The translations under genes and the position numbers were made by a program. The notes below the pieces were generated by a model. The model was not told the DNA's origin and searched no databases. It saw only the letters and a program-made list of their open reading frames with translations. From Pyrrhoderma lamaoense (lineage: Eukaryota; Basidiomycota; Agaricomycetes; Hymenochaetales; Hymenochaetaceae), in contig NBAZ01000014.1 in NCBI GenBank assembly GCA_002794735.1, forward strand, positions 496,001 through 560,000: 64,000 nt of DNA. The letters are read 5' to 3'. Below, in pieces: positions 1 to 11,270 of this stretch (positions are counted from its first letter, which is position 1; each line of letters begins with the position of its first letter).

Positions 1-115
1 TATGTCATGTATCGAGATGTAAGGTTGTCTGAATGTCTGATTGTCTCCTCCCCCCTGATGACACCATTCGTTCTCGTTTTTTGGGCTTATTAGCATTGTC
101 GTGCGTTATGATTAT

Positions 116-150
116 CTATTATCACTATCACTATCACTATCATTATCATT
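116..150. repeat. short TATCAC-type microsatellite
   Basis: Repeats of the unit TATCAC, decaying to TATCATT, are visible downstream of the RSA3 stop codon. It is a simple-sequence tract with no coding signal. Confidence 0.7.
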
Positions 151-264
151 TATGGGATAAATGATTATAATTAAGTAAGATCGTGAAAGGATCCAAAGAC
201 GTCTCTGTCTGTGCCTTTTGAGAGACTCGTGGAGTGGAGTGGGCCGGACTCTGGAATCTGGCTT

Positions 265-1132
265 CTAATCTCCTAGAACGATTTTCATCTCGGAAGGAGA
301 GTAGACGTCTGCTCCTGAGGCTAATGCCTCGATTAAGAGTTCCATACGGGAGGGTGTGAAGTTTGGTTCCTATTTTATCATTATTATTATTATTATTATT
401 GTAGGTAGGTCGAGTTTAGATGAAGATGATAGGGAAGAGAAAGGAAAAAAAAAGTTAGTTTGAGTTGTATATTATTGTTTTTAGAGACGCATATATCTAT
501 GACACCACACAGACACACTGACAAACGCACCTTACGAATTTCCTCAAGTTCATCAGCGAACGCGTCTGCGATATTCCCCATCCAGAATTGTCTGAACCGG
601 GCACGTAGCTCTGCCTCTTTCTCGGGTTCGTCTGGTCCCGGTATGATGCCGGGTGGTGGGACGTTGTTCTTTGGTGGAGGTGATGGAGAACGGGGTTTGC
701 TTTTATTCTTCTTCTTTTGGGTTTGGGTGGATGAGGACGAAGGAACGGGTGCAGAAGCAGGTGAATTTGGTCTCTTTGTGTGGATGTTAGGTTGGAGGTA
801 TGTGTGGAATGGAGATGAGGTGTGGTTTGCTCTTTGTCGTGTTTGAGCTGTCTGAATCGTCTGAGTATAGATCATCCGAGGAAGATGAGGAGGAGGAAGG
901 AGGAAGATGAAGAGGAGTCAACAGGTTTGACAGGTCTAGACTTTTGAGGTAGCTTGGTATTGGTTGCTTTGGCCTTTGTCTTCGTCTCGTTTTCTGAAGG
1001 TGAAGAGTCGTCGTCTGAATCGGAGGAAATGGACGACGACGACGACGAAGAAACGTTCAGACGTTTCCTCTTCTCTGTACGTCTCCTCCGCTTTGGTGGT
1101 TGCTGAGCTGCTTTTGGCTTTGTCGCTGGCAT
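265..1132 (-). CDS. RSA3: ribosome assembly protein 3 (RSA3) homologue
   Basis: Rsa3 is a nucleolar factor of early 60S subunit assembly. The C-terminal half is diagnostic: FRQFWMGNIADAFADELEEI, an intron (370-530, donor GTGCGT, acceptor TAG), then a final exon (265-369) starting EPNFTPSRMELLIEALASGA and ending at a TAG stop. Both blocks match the conserved Rsa3 C-terminal domain. The start at 1132 gives a Lys/Arg-rich then poly-Ser/Asp N terminus, as is usual for this family. The middle (about 850-930) is unclear. An acidic Ser-rich segment is read in one frame and the downstream Pro/Ser-rich segment in another, so there is either a small unrecognised intron or one or more missing bases in the TCC-rich run. 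The C-terminal assignment is firm; the exon structure of the 5' half is not. Confidence 0.85.
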
Positions 1133-3100
1133 TGTTCAACTTAAATGCAGCGTCTTTCTTTTTTTTTTTTTGAGTAGTAAAAGAAGTTGTCTATTGAAAG
1201 TCGGAGGTAATTAAAAAAATATGATGTGCATATTCATAGAAAACTTTGCTTATTAAGCTAGTTTTGAGAGATCGACTGTCGTCCCTTTTTCACCCCCTCT
1301 CTATTCTTGTAACTTTTGCAATACGCGTGTCTTGATTAATGCTGCAAAGTGTTATTGATAGTATGAATATTGATCACTTACAAATTACAGATTCTTTGTT
1401 TATTATATATTGATCAATACATTGAATTACCTGAATTCTGGATATTACTGAATTCTCTGTTGTGATTCATTAAAAGGTACATTTTTATGGTAGCTCCTAA
1501 TTTCCGGTCAGAAAAGAGGGTACATTTATCTCTTTCCCCCTATCAGTCCTGATCAATTCATTTCAACTACTTGTACGATGAAAGTCTCATACAAGATCAA
1601 ATTACAGGTATATAAAAATTATAGATAAATCTGCATCGAACATGAGTTTATCGAGTGAACCTAGCTATAGAAGATACCAGCGTCTCTAAGCTCAAGGTAC
1701 TATGCAGAAGAGTTCAGAGAAGTCTATCAAATCCCCATAATGGTATTTCTAGGTATTTTGATACTCTATACTTGTGTACTCCTCTTTTATTCTATTTCCT
1801 CGTATACTCGTACACGACATCACCACTTTTTATATCAGTTGGAAATGGCTACTTGATGGTTCCGAGGAGGTGGTATGTACGTATTGTGGATAGTTCTGTT
1901 GTTATTGACGTATCCTCTCCTCGTTTGCATTTGTAGCAAATGAGACTGAGGATGTCCTAGACTTGCATGAAGCCGGACACGTTTCTTTGGAGGATAATCT
2001 GTTTCTTGTGTCTCGAGTTTCTACGGATGGACGCCACCTTTAGAACATAGGCCACTAGATGACAGGTATTACGGTGGTGTAAAGGCGAACTTGTCAATCA
2101 GGGTAGGTTACTAAAAGTCATATCTTGCCTTTTTGGTAACTAATTGCTTTTGTTTCTAGTTGAGATGGTAAATTACTAGTGTGTGTACTCGTGGGATTAT
2201 GGCACTTACTTCTAAATTCTAGGAACAGATGCATAGATAGCTTGCTCTCGTGTTATTAATGTTTTTATCGCATATGGTATCCCGAGCGTCCGGTCTGAAG
2301 CTTAGGCCGATTACTAGACGTCACGGAGGCGTACCTGCCAGAATTATTCCTGAAAGCGGAAATAGGTGAACTCATTATTTGAACCTCATACACATATCCA
2401 AACTGTTGACCAAATTTCTATACCCCCCCCCCCCCCGATCTTGTTTGTGCGGTTTCAGGTTATTTCTACATGTGATGTTGTAAACACCAGTTTCATCCGG
2501 ATCTTTTATAAGAGGTATTATGGTCTTAAAGTGACCTTCAGCTTGATAAATTATCAATGATCCTATCAGAACTGCGATTAGACAATTGTTTGTTTGAATT
2601 AAGTTACTGAGTACCTAAGCAATTTCTTGGATGTAAAGTGTCCTTTTCTAGTAATTTTTGGAAATGTGACTTGATTATTGCCTTCTATGAAACCGGTTTT
2701 TTTCGACGCGCTGGTGTTTTGCATGCTTCGCTTAAGGGTTACTTTCCCTCTAGCTCTGAACTATCGCCGTCGTGTGTATTGATTCTCAAACGGTTGAAGT
2801 AAGGCCGCAAAAGGTACAGGAGTCTTATTGAATTGTTGTTCATATTATATGTGATAAATTGAACATTCGTAAATACCCATACTACTTATTTTCTTAGTTT
2901 TTTGGACTAGGTAAAATGTTTTATCTAGATCAGTTCGTAGATCTACCTTGCCCTGATCGCTTACATACCGCTCCACAACATAAGAATAGTAGACATAAGA
3001 TTAAACTCCGAGACACTAGTCTAGTTATCATGTATTCTGACACATCACCAACCTCGTATTTATGAGGGCGCTTTTTTGGAATAAGTACTTATTTTAAACT
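1133..3100. other. intergenic spacer, no gene recognised
   Basis: About 2 kb between RSA3 and the first glycosyltransferase-like gene. Reading frames are short and AT-rich with no family resemblance. It holds a T run near 1157-1170 and an uninterrupted run of 14 C at 2423-2436. No RNA gene or mobile-element end was recognised. Confidence 0.6.
2423..2436. repeat. homopolymer run of 14 C
   Basis: An uninterrupted poly-C tract in AT-rich intergenic DNA, visible directly. Its true length is likely to be uncertain given the deletion errors inferred elsewhere in this sequence. Confidence 0.9.
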
Positions 3101-4980
3101 ATGCTTCGATCACCCGCTACTGTCTACAGGTATTCGACTCTTGGGAACGCGGGCGGTCCATCACGAAATCCTAGAAGGCTTATTCTCTATGTCGTTATCG
3201 TCTTTGCGTGTTCGTCTCTTCTTTATGCTATCTCTTTAAAGTCACGTACCCTGCCCGCGCCCCCTATTAATGAAGAAGTAGAGGAAGAAGAGTTTTACGT
3301 CCCTGACGTCCCGTTTACAAGAGGAGACATGTAGCTATCGCGAGTGATGTTCCCTATCACTTTGATGTATACCTCTCAGCGGCGGGGACTATAAGGGAGG
3401 TTCTTGGTTCGGAGGGAGATGTGCGGGTGTTCGCTCGAACGCCATTTAGCCATGGGTTCCAGGACATTATTGACTCTACTCACCTTATTGATGGTAAGTG
3501 GAGAGCCCGAATTCGTTCATACAGTCTATGAGGTCGCATTCACCGAATGGAGCGGAGGTGATTGATCTTGTCGTGCTGGGGACTTGCGAAGCAGAGTAAG
3601 TAGCGCTTTTCACTAATTTAGTCTCTCCCCCCTTTTTTATATGCTTATTCTTGTTATTGGTTGTCGTTGATATTATTTCTTAAGTATAATACGATGGTCT
3701 GATGAGCTGCTTGCTGTGTGGGATGCTCGTCCCGAGGATCAGAAGTTTACGATTGCTTGTATCGTGCATGCATCTCGCGATAACCGTTGGCATCCTCAAT
3801 TACTGCAGTGGGCCGCTAGGGGTTCTATACGATTGTTACCTATAGCACAACAGTAAGCGGATAATATCATATTACGTTTGCATGTCTGTTTGTTCAGAAA
3901 TTGATAACAATATTTTTTTAAAGTGTTGGCAGGGATATACGTTCAACTTTTCAAGAGGTCGAGGATAAGTCGGATAGAAAGGCTTACTCTTCTCTGTATG
4001 AATATGTTCCGATAGATGTACATGTACCAGTGATTCACTTCCGGAATATACCCAACGACCTGATCATAAAGCCCCTTCACGAGTAGTCATTCAGGGGAAC
4101 TTGGAAGTTATTAGGAGAGATTATCCAAATATTTTTGCAGATTTAATAATTTCACTAAAAGGTATGATATATTGTAAATACCATCAAATCCCGACTTTGA
4201 CACGTTTATCATAGAGGATCCTGAGTTGTGGGGATATAGAGTACTGGAAGAGGGACAAGAGGCATATGAGAGGTTGCCTGCCTCAGAGGCGTTACTAGAA
4301 CCATTCGAACTCCACTTAATAGGCGAAGGGAAATTAGAAATCCCTCCACAATTAAAGAACATTGTAACTATACATGCGGGAACTAGATACACAGAATTTT
4401 ACTCTTTAATGCAAAGCATGGACATTGTCCTTCCAGCGTTTGTTGAAAAGACTTGTAAGTTAGATCTGATATTGAAAAACACGAAAAATAGCTAATATGG
4501 TACGAAGATTATGACTTTAAAGCAAGCTCGACGGTGGCTATGGCAGTACAGTGTAATGTACGTTTTATCTTTTTCTGTGCATATCTGATGACTTATTAGA
4601 TTATAACTGTCACGTTCTATACGTCATTTTAGGTGCCAATTTTGGCATCTCGTCGGATGCAAAAAGCGTATAAATACATCGATGACGATAGGGTGTCGAT
4701 AACTCGGCCGCAGGCACTTAGAGAGATATCTGCTATTGGTGTGTTGCGGCGTAGCTCCTTGCCCTCAACTTCCATCGACGATCTTGATCTCGAAGACATA
4801 CTTGAAAAGAGTTTAGTCCCAGGGTACAATTCCGAGAAGTTTAAACAAGATGTGAAAGAAATGGCTTCTAGAGGCTGGAAAAGAAGTACAGAAGGGTTTG
4901 AGATTGTCAAACAAGGTCTATGGGCGAGGAATAGAGATGTTGTTAGAAGAATATTGAACGATCTTCCTGGGGAAATCTAA
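3101..4980 (+). CDS. type II membrane glycosyltransferase-like protein, copy 1 (frame broken)
   Basis: First of two tandem paralogues. A short cytosolic N terminus is followed by one hydrophobic anchor (LILYVVIVFACSSLLYAI) and a luminal domain. The C-terminal half (FELHLIGEGKLEIP, FYSLMQSMDIVLPAF, DFKASSTVAMAVQCNVPILA) has the rhythm of a GT-B donor-binding domain, but the exact family and substrate are unknown. Exons inferred from GT-AG borders and from copy 2: 3101-3595, 3685-3852, 3933-4161, 4215-4454, 4508-4557, 4633-4980. The frame breaks near 3327, 3497 and 4040; each break is repaired by one missing base. The first could instead be a 44-base intron. It is either a decaying copy or a gene carrying sequencing deletions. 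The C-terminal exon is intact and ends RRILNDLPGEI, as in copy 2. Confidence 0.6.
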
Positions 4981-5677
4981 TATCAACCGTCATCACTGCT
5001 TACATGTAACTTATTATCTTACCCACATTTTTCCATATTTGATCTTGTAGTTCTAGAGACATATCCAACCCCTTAATTCTAATAACACATTTTTTTGCTC
5101 TTTATCCTACCTGTACCCGCACATTTGATTTGCGGGTTTTGCCTGAGTCTTGACTTAGTGACTACTGATTTGAGAAGGTTTTGCTGACAAATCATTTTCC
5201 ATAAGGGATCAATGTTACGCCAAGTTCATGATGTACCACATATGCAATCAACCTGTTTGACAATGGTGGATCTTTCCTTGATATTACGTTAGACCTGAGG
5301 ATAGCCTATAGGATCTAGTGCTGGGGTGATGGCGCCTGTCTCCCGTTGTTCCGAATTACGCTAGACGCTGAACTTGCGAAGAAAACCCATTTCCATTAGT
5401 CTCCGTTGTCTCATTAGTTAGGGTTCTGGAGAATATATACTGTTAATGGGTCAAGATTTCAGGTAAGTGCTTACGCGAAAGTCAATAACATATACCCAAG
5501 CCTAGCTTTTTATCCTACTATTTGATACTTATGCAGTTGGGGATTTGATAAATCGCAATCAACGGCCTATTGAAATGTGCACAGACCCATGCGATATTTC
5601 CCGTATTGATCCCCTTGATCTCGTTGTATATAACCAATTGAGAAAATGAAGTCACAAGTCAGAATAACTCAGAGACT
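4981..5677. promoter_or_regulatory. spacer and presumed promoter between the tandem copies
   Basis: About 700 bases of non-coding AT-rich sequence separate the copies. It should contain the terminator of copy 1 and the promoter of copy 2, but no defined element stands out. Confidence 0.4.
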
Positions 5678-7555
5678 ATGCACGATTATCAACCGCTGGA
5701 AAAGACGAGTGTAAGCTTTCAAGTTGTCAGAAAGAGGTATCTGCTTCTTTGCGCTCTTGTCTTCTTCACTGTTGTACTCTATAATTTCCTTACACCACAA
5801 CACATAACAACGCCGGAATATGAGGTTGTAGAGTACTCGAAGACAAAGAGAAGTCGTGTTATCGTTGCAAGTGAATTCTCTCATCACTTTGACGTTCACC
5901 TTGCTGCTGCAAGTACACTCCGCAAGGTCTTAGGTCCTGACGGTGATGTGCGTGTGTTTGCACATACACCATTGAGGCATGGATTTATGGACGTTGTGGA
6001 TGCTCTTGATTTGTTTGACAAGGAAATTGAGAATCCAGACAACTTTATTCGAGCTATGAGTATCCCCACTCCTAGCAGCCAAGACACAGGAGAGGATAGC
6101 TTAACTGATCTCGTTTTATTTGGAACATGTGAAGTGGAGTGAGACCTTGTCCATATTCATAATAACTTCTCTTCATCTTCCCTTACTGGAAGTTCAGTAT
6201 CTAACATCGTTGTTCACATATACTAGTATGGACCGATGGTCGGACGAACTACTCGAAGTATGGGATGCCCGTCCTGAGAACCAGAAGTTTATCGTAGTAT
6301 GTATCGTTCACCATTTCGGTGATACGAGATGGCAACGGCATATTACACCATGGGCCGCTCGAGGTTCTATACGATTACTTCCTATTGCTTACCAGTATGC
6401 TTATATCTATTTCATAATCGAATGTCATGGGTCTCAAACAAGATTCTATTGATGTTAGTGTTGGGAGATCTTTCCGCGCGCATTTCCAGGAGCTTGCTGA
6501 TAACCCGCAGAGGGATATGTATACCTCATTATACGAATATATTCCTATCGATGTACATGTACCCATTTTATCCCTCTCTGATTATGGTCAGCGGCGCATA
6601 CATTCGACACTATCACGAGCTGTCATCCAGGGTAACTTTCAGATAGACAGGCGGGATTATCCGCATATTTTTGCGGATCTGATAGATGAGTTACAAAGTT
6701 CGTATGATCTATACCTTCCTTTCATTATCTAATCACCGACAGAAGCTGATTGAGAGATATCATCAATTAGAGAATGCTGAATTGTGGGGTTATAGGCCCT
6801 TGACAGATGGTTCCGAGGTTTATGAACCTCTACCAACTTCTAACGCCGTTCAGGAACCATTTGAACTACATCTTGTTGGTGATGGACAACTAGATGTACC
6901 GCGACCGTTGGAGAAAGTTGTTTTCATACATAACGGGTTGACTTACTTTGACTTCTATGCGCTAATGCAGAGCATGGATGTCGTAATTCCGGCATTTGTC
7001 AATAGAGATTGTAAGCAAAATCAAAATTTTCTTGAGGCAAAAAACAACTGGCTTAGCAACCTCTAAAAACACTTGAAACAAAAAGACTATGATTTCCAGG
7101 CCAGTTCGACAGTTGCGATGGCAGTACAATGCAACGTAAGTTTACTGATTTATATTCGTTTTAGTACATTTATAATTTACTTAATTTCATATTTTGCAAA
7201 TATAGGTTCCAATATTAGCATCACAGCGGATGCGTAAGGCGTATGGGTATATTGACGATGACCGTGTGACAATTACTCGTCCCAAGCGCTGAGAGAAATA
7301 AGTGCTTTGGGCGTCTTGAGACAAGCCGCATCTAGATCTGGTTTCATGAATGGTACTAAAATTAGATATGGAAACTATAGCAGTTCCGAGGGCCTTATGT
7401 TCCAATCCGATAAATTCGAGCGCGGTGTCGACGAGATGATTCACCAAGGATGGCACCGGGATACAGAAGGGTTCGAAAATTTCAAACTGAATCTATGGGA
7501 AAAGAATAGAGAAGCGATTCGGAGGATATTGAATGATCTACCTGGGGAGATCTGA
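5678..7555 (+). CDS. type II membrane glycosyltransferase-like protein, copy 2
   Basis: Paralogue of the upstream gene with the same intron positions. The start at 5678 opens a short cytosolic tail, then an anchor (YLLLCALVFFTVVLYNFL) and a luminal domain that begins RVIVASEFSHHFDVHLAAAS. Exon 1 ends at 6138 (donor GTGAGA), exon 2 is 6227-6394, and later exons carry WGYRPLTDGSEVYEPLP, FELHLVGDGQLDVP, LMQSMDVVIPAF and DFQASSTVAMAVQCN. The donor for the exon near 6701 is probably GTTCGT, which keeps the frame into KNAELWGY. One frame break at about 7283 (CGTCCCAAGCGC) truncates the protein early unless one base is missing. With it restored, the C terminus aligns with copy 1 to the end. Probably Golgi/ER-located by topology. 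I infer a GT-B-like transferase; no catalytic residue can be named. Confidence 0.65.
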
Positions 7556-7890
7556 ATGCGGGAAAGTTTATTATTTATTTTAGTATTGTAACGGAAAGTG
7601 AACATTTAGCACAAAACAAAGACTCTTTTGTAAGTTACTGCGTACATATCGATGTTGGATTTGTAATATTATACATATAAGTATACAGAAAGTCCAGACT
7701 ACTCTACTGATTGTGATTGATTCTAAAGCGGTGGATTATTCTCTAAGTCTAAAGAAGTGATTCCATAAACATTGAGATGAGAATAGTTGAAATGTGGTGT
7801 TCCGAGATTCTTGGAATAAACGTGAAGGAAGGATATAAAGCCCAGTAGAAAGAAAGAAAGTCTGTAATTTAGAGAATAAATGAATTAAGT

Positions 7891-9426
7891 TTAAACCGCT
7901 TCAGCTATAGTCGTTGCCGATGTTGTGGTTTGGGTTTGGGTTTGCATGAGATCCTCTTCTTTATCAGGTGGATCGACACCCATGAGTTCCGCTTCTTCTG
8001 GCTCGGTTAGGTCCGCAGCGTCGAATAAAGAACCATCCCAAAAAGGAATGATAGAACGGCTCATGGCGAGAATCCACAAAAGAATACAAAACAAGAATAT
8101 ATGGAACCCCATATTTTGAGTGCTGTCGAGTCGAAGGAGTTAGCAAGAATGATTGTCAGACGGGCATATGCACCCTAGATAGTAAAAGAATGTATGTTTG
8201 CTTTAGTTATGGGCTTAAATATGATCACGACTCGGAGTACTTACGTTCGGGAACATCGTCCCCCAAAACATTATTGTAAATGGGAGAGAAACAACAGAGG
8301 GTGTATCCCCGAGGGCAAGAACAGCAAGTAAAAACCAACTTGTGGCAAAACTCCACATAGTGAATGCGCACATCCATGAACTAAAATAGATGAACCTAGG
8401 CACCAGATCATCCGAAAATAGATTAGATAGAGATGCGTTTGTGAGTGGGAATAGAGCGCGTGAGATTTCGCCCATGAGTAGGTAAGCATATCCAGCTTGT
8501 CCAAGAGCACCGAGGGGGAGAAAGGCAGAAAATATTGATAGTCCCTCGGGAAGGCCGTGAACGATAAGTCGATAGATGTAGATTGTTAGTACAGAGAAAG
8601 AGAGTATTGTTCCGATCGTAACTAGGGAAAAGGAAATTGCGAGAGTGAGACAAACATGCGAAGCATTGAGTTTTATCATGTAATTTGCGACATCTACACC
8701 TGCAGATGCTGCCACCACCATTGTCACGATAGGTAATAGCCACACCAAGCTCATAAGGTGCACTTCATGACTTTGTCGAGTAAACCTGGTATTTTTCTGT
8801 CAGATTGCACACATAAATAATTATGGAGAAAACAATGTACTTACATTATATGTAGTTGCCCAAAACAGATACCAATTGACATTATGATGTCAAGCCACCA
8901 TAATCCCCAAAGAGCATAGAGGAATCCTGTCCCCCCGAAATGAAAATAACCATATATTGTCCCGGCAGCACCAACTATCAAATTTGAAAGACCCATTGGG
9001 AAACATCCGAGATATAGGCTTTGTACGGGGTGCCGTAGCATTGAAGCCCATATCCCACGAAAGATGGTGTATCGAGCAATCCCGATAGCTGAGAGAACGA
9101 CGAAGAGGAACAAGTTAAGAAGCTCAAACGATAGCGCCGTATACTGCATAGCAGAATGATTTGATCCATATGGAAATACGTGGAAGAGGGCAGCAACTGC
9201 ACCTGTACCTATTTAGAATGGACTGGTAAGGATTCCAAACACCCATGTCTTGCTAAATTATACGGATAACGTACCTGTATTCACAGCATGCCATGCTGGA
9301 GTGAAGTGCCTATCGTAAAGAGCGAGATAGATTGAGAAATTTTCACAAGATTGAGATTTTATGCTGAAGGACGTACCGCACTCGTTCACGAAGGGGCTTG
9401 GGAGACTGTTGAGAGTCTAGAGGCAT
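7891..9426 (-). CDS. SSU1: Ssu1/Mae1-type (TDT family) anion efflux transporter
   Basis: Plasma-membrane transporter of the tellurite-resistance/dicarboxylate (TDT) family, most like fungal Ssu1 sulfite pumps. Exons by GT-AG: 9377-9426, 9275-9309, 8845-9208, 8245-8785, 7891-8174. The start at 9426 gives a short basic N terminus, then HFTPAWHAVNTGTGAVAALF, the usual Ssu1/Mae1 opening. Family blocks follow: SLYLGCFPMGLSNLI, LLPIVTMVVAASAG, LPLGALGQAGYAYLL and FWGTMFPN. About ten hydrophobic segments are visible. The exon lengths sum to 1,274, one short of a multiple of three. The frame slips at about 8100 between KIWGSIY and FCILLWILAM, so one base appears to be missing. The Gln/Thr-rich tail ends in EAV. 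Likely exports sulfite; the exact substrate is inferred. Confidence 0.85.
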
Positions 9427-9989
9427 TTGGCCGACAGCGAACAGCGTGCCACCCAAATTGAAGCTATAAGAGGAATTATCAGGGCAAATGCAAAAAAAAG
9501 TTTGCAGAGGACATTTATAAAGGAATAATAGTTTTGAAAAAGAGATCGGGATTTTCAGAAATAACCCGTTTTACCTTTTGTCCACACGGAGCTTCGGAAC
9601 GGCTCGGGTTAAGAAAGCATCGAGGGCCGAGCCGATAGCGGGATCAGAGTCCGAGGAGGGATATGTGTATTACGAATTCGGAGGGAAAGGATATGTTTAC
9701 ACATATTGATATAATCTCACAAATGATGACAACAGGCCCTGGCTTAATGAACGCGGTAATATTAATCCTGGCTGCAAGTGGTGGCCACAACGAGATCCAG
9801 AAGAACCTGGCTGCCGCTGCCGTAAGACAATCTGCTTGTGCTTGTTCTTGTACAATGGGATTAGCGTTTCCTCTTTTGGTCCATGTCTTCTAAAAGACTG
9901 TATTCTACCACAATGGTGCTGTCGTTGATCACACCTGGACTTTACAACGCTGTTATACTTTTCTCTCTCAACCATCACCACACTGCATC
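9427..9989. promoter_or_regulatory. divergent promoter region, SSU1-like / STYX-like
   Basis: The two genes start 563 bases apart on opposite strands, so this spacer must hold both promoters. A short frame at 9663-9893 has no family resemblance and is not called. No TATA element is obvious. Confidence 0.5.
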
Positions 9990-11081
9990 ATGTCATTGCC
10001 TACCCACCCTCAGATAGTGATCTCAGCAGTCTCATTCAAGGGCCACAGGATGTTGAATGGCGGTGAGTTAAAGCTCCCCTATCGTGGGCATCTGCATCAG
10101 TTTTGTCTGCAACTATTTAGCCCTTGATGCTTAGATATGAGATGCGGCGCGAATGTCAGGAAATAATAGATGGTGTTTTCCTCGGTCCTTTTCAAGCATC
10201 AAAGTCGCTTGAAACCCTTAGGGGCCTCGGAATCACGAACATGTATGTCTATACACACTCTCTCAAAATACTAATTAACTCGTAACTGATCTCAAGTATA
10301 ACACGTTCCTCTTTCGTTCTTATGTAAACAGTGTCTGCATTCGAGATACAAAGGAGGCATTCTCAGTCCGCCCGCGTTTTCCGGATTTGTTCAACTATCT
10401 AGTACTTGATGTGCAAGACAATGATGAGCAGAATCTTATACATCTTTTCCCTCAGTGAGTATCACCTAAGCTCTGTTATTTTCCCTCATTAATCAATCTC
10501 TCTCCTCCCTCGCGAATCTGCTGTAAAAAAAAGAGCAAGACAATTCATTGATGAAGCACTAGCCTCTGGAGGCCGGGTTCTTGTGCACTGTAACGGGGGC
10601 ATCAGTCTTTCCCCAGCTTTTGTCGTTATGTATGTGATGGAACACTTTCAGATGTCTTGGGAGAACGCCCTTCATATGGTCCAAAATCGCCGTTATTGTA
10701 TTTCACCGAATGGTGGCTTCTTGACCCAAATAAAGGTATAAATAGTTTTGTTCTTGTATTATTTTGGTTCCGCTGATCAATTATCAGGAGTACGAATCGA
10801 TCTATAAGGCAAACGTTGCTGTAAATTCAAATCCTGGTAGAGTAATCAATGTACCCCGTCGAAAACGTGATGACGAAGAAGTGGACGAAGAGGAAGACTC
10901 AAGGTAAGCTGCTAACCACGTTTGATCTCCAACCGTTACTAATGTCGATTCAATTTTATCTAGACGAGAGGCTCACAGACGTCCTATACGACCCCTAAGA
11001 GAATCTCACAATACGTCAACAGAATCCGCTTTTCAAGCAGATTCACCCATTGACTATGACCCTGATGCAATGGAAACATAA
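9990..11081 (+). CDS. STYX-like dual-specificity phosphatase relative, probable pseudophosphatase
   Basis: Six exons: 9990-10062, 10135-10242, 10332-10454, 10534-10735, 10788-10903, 10964-11081. The DSP fold is clear: YEMRRECQEIIDGVFLGPFQ, VCIRDTKEAFSV, YLVLDVQDNDEQNLIHLFP, then the P-loop VLVHCNGGISLSPAFVV and NRRYCISPNGGFLTQIKEYE. The order and wording follow STYX, the inactive phosphatase-like protein. The catalytic Cys is kept, but the P-loop Arg of HCxxxxxR is Leu (codon CTT), so hydrolysis should be lost or very weak while phosphate binding could remain. The exon sum is 740, one short of a multiple of three. The frame slips at about 10012 between MSLPTHP and DSDLSSLIQG, so one base is probably missing in exon 1. 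The acidic/basic C-terminal tail is unassigned. Confidence 0.85.
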
Positions 11082-11270
11082 TAAATAGTGGATTAATCTT
11101 TACCGCATTTTTTGTAAGATATCAGCATATTTTTTTCCCTCTTGTTTTTTTAGTTTCCTTTAGCTATTCTACACTATGTAAGTCTATCTAACGTATAATT
11201 TAGCAGTGTCCATAGTAACATATCAATCCACCAAGGACATGTCGTGGTTATCTCTAACTCAGTGTATTAA

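Noticed and set aside
1655..1936. Open frame with a hydrophobic, Tyr/Phe-rich stretch
   Set aside because: AT-rich chance frame with no family resemblance, no partner exons and no promoter-like context.
9663..9893. 76-residue open frame in the SSU1/STYX divergent spacer
   Set aside because: Ala/Cys-rich by composition, not linked to either neighbour by splice sites; sits where promoters are expected.
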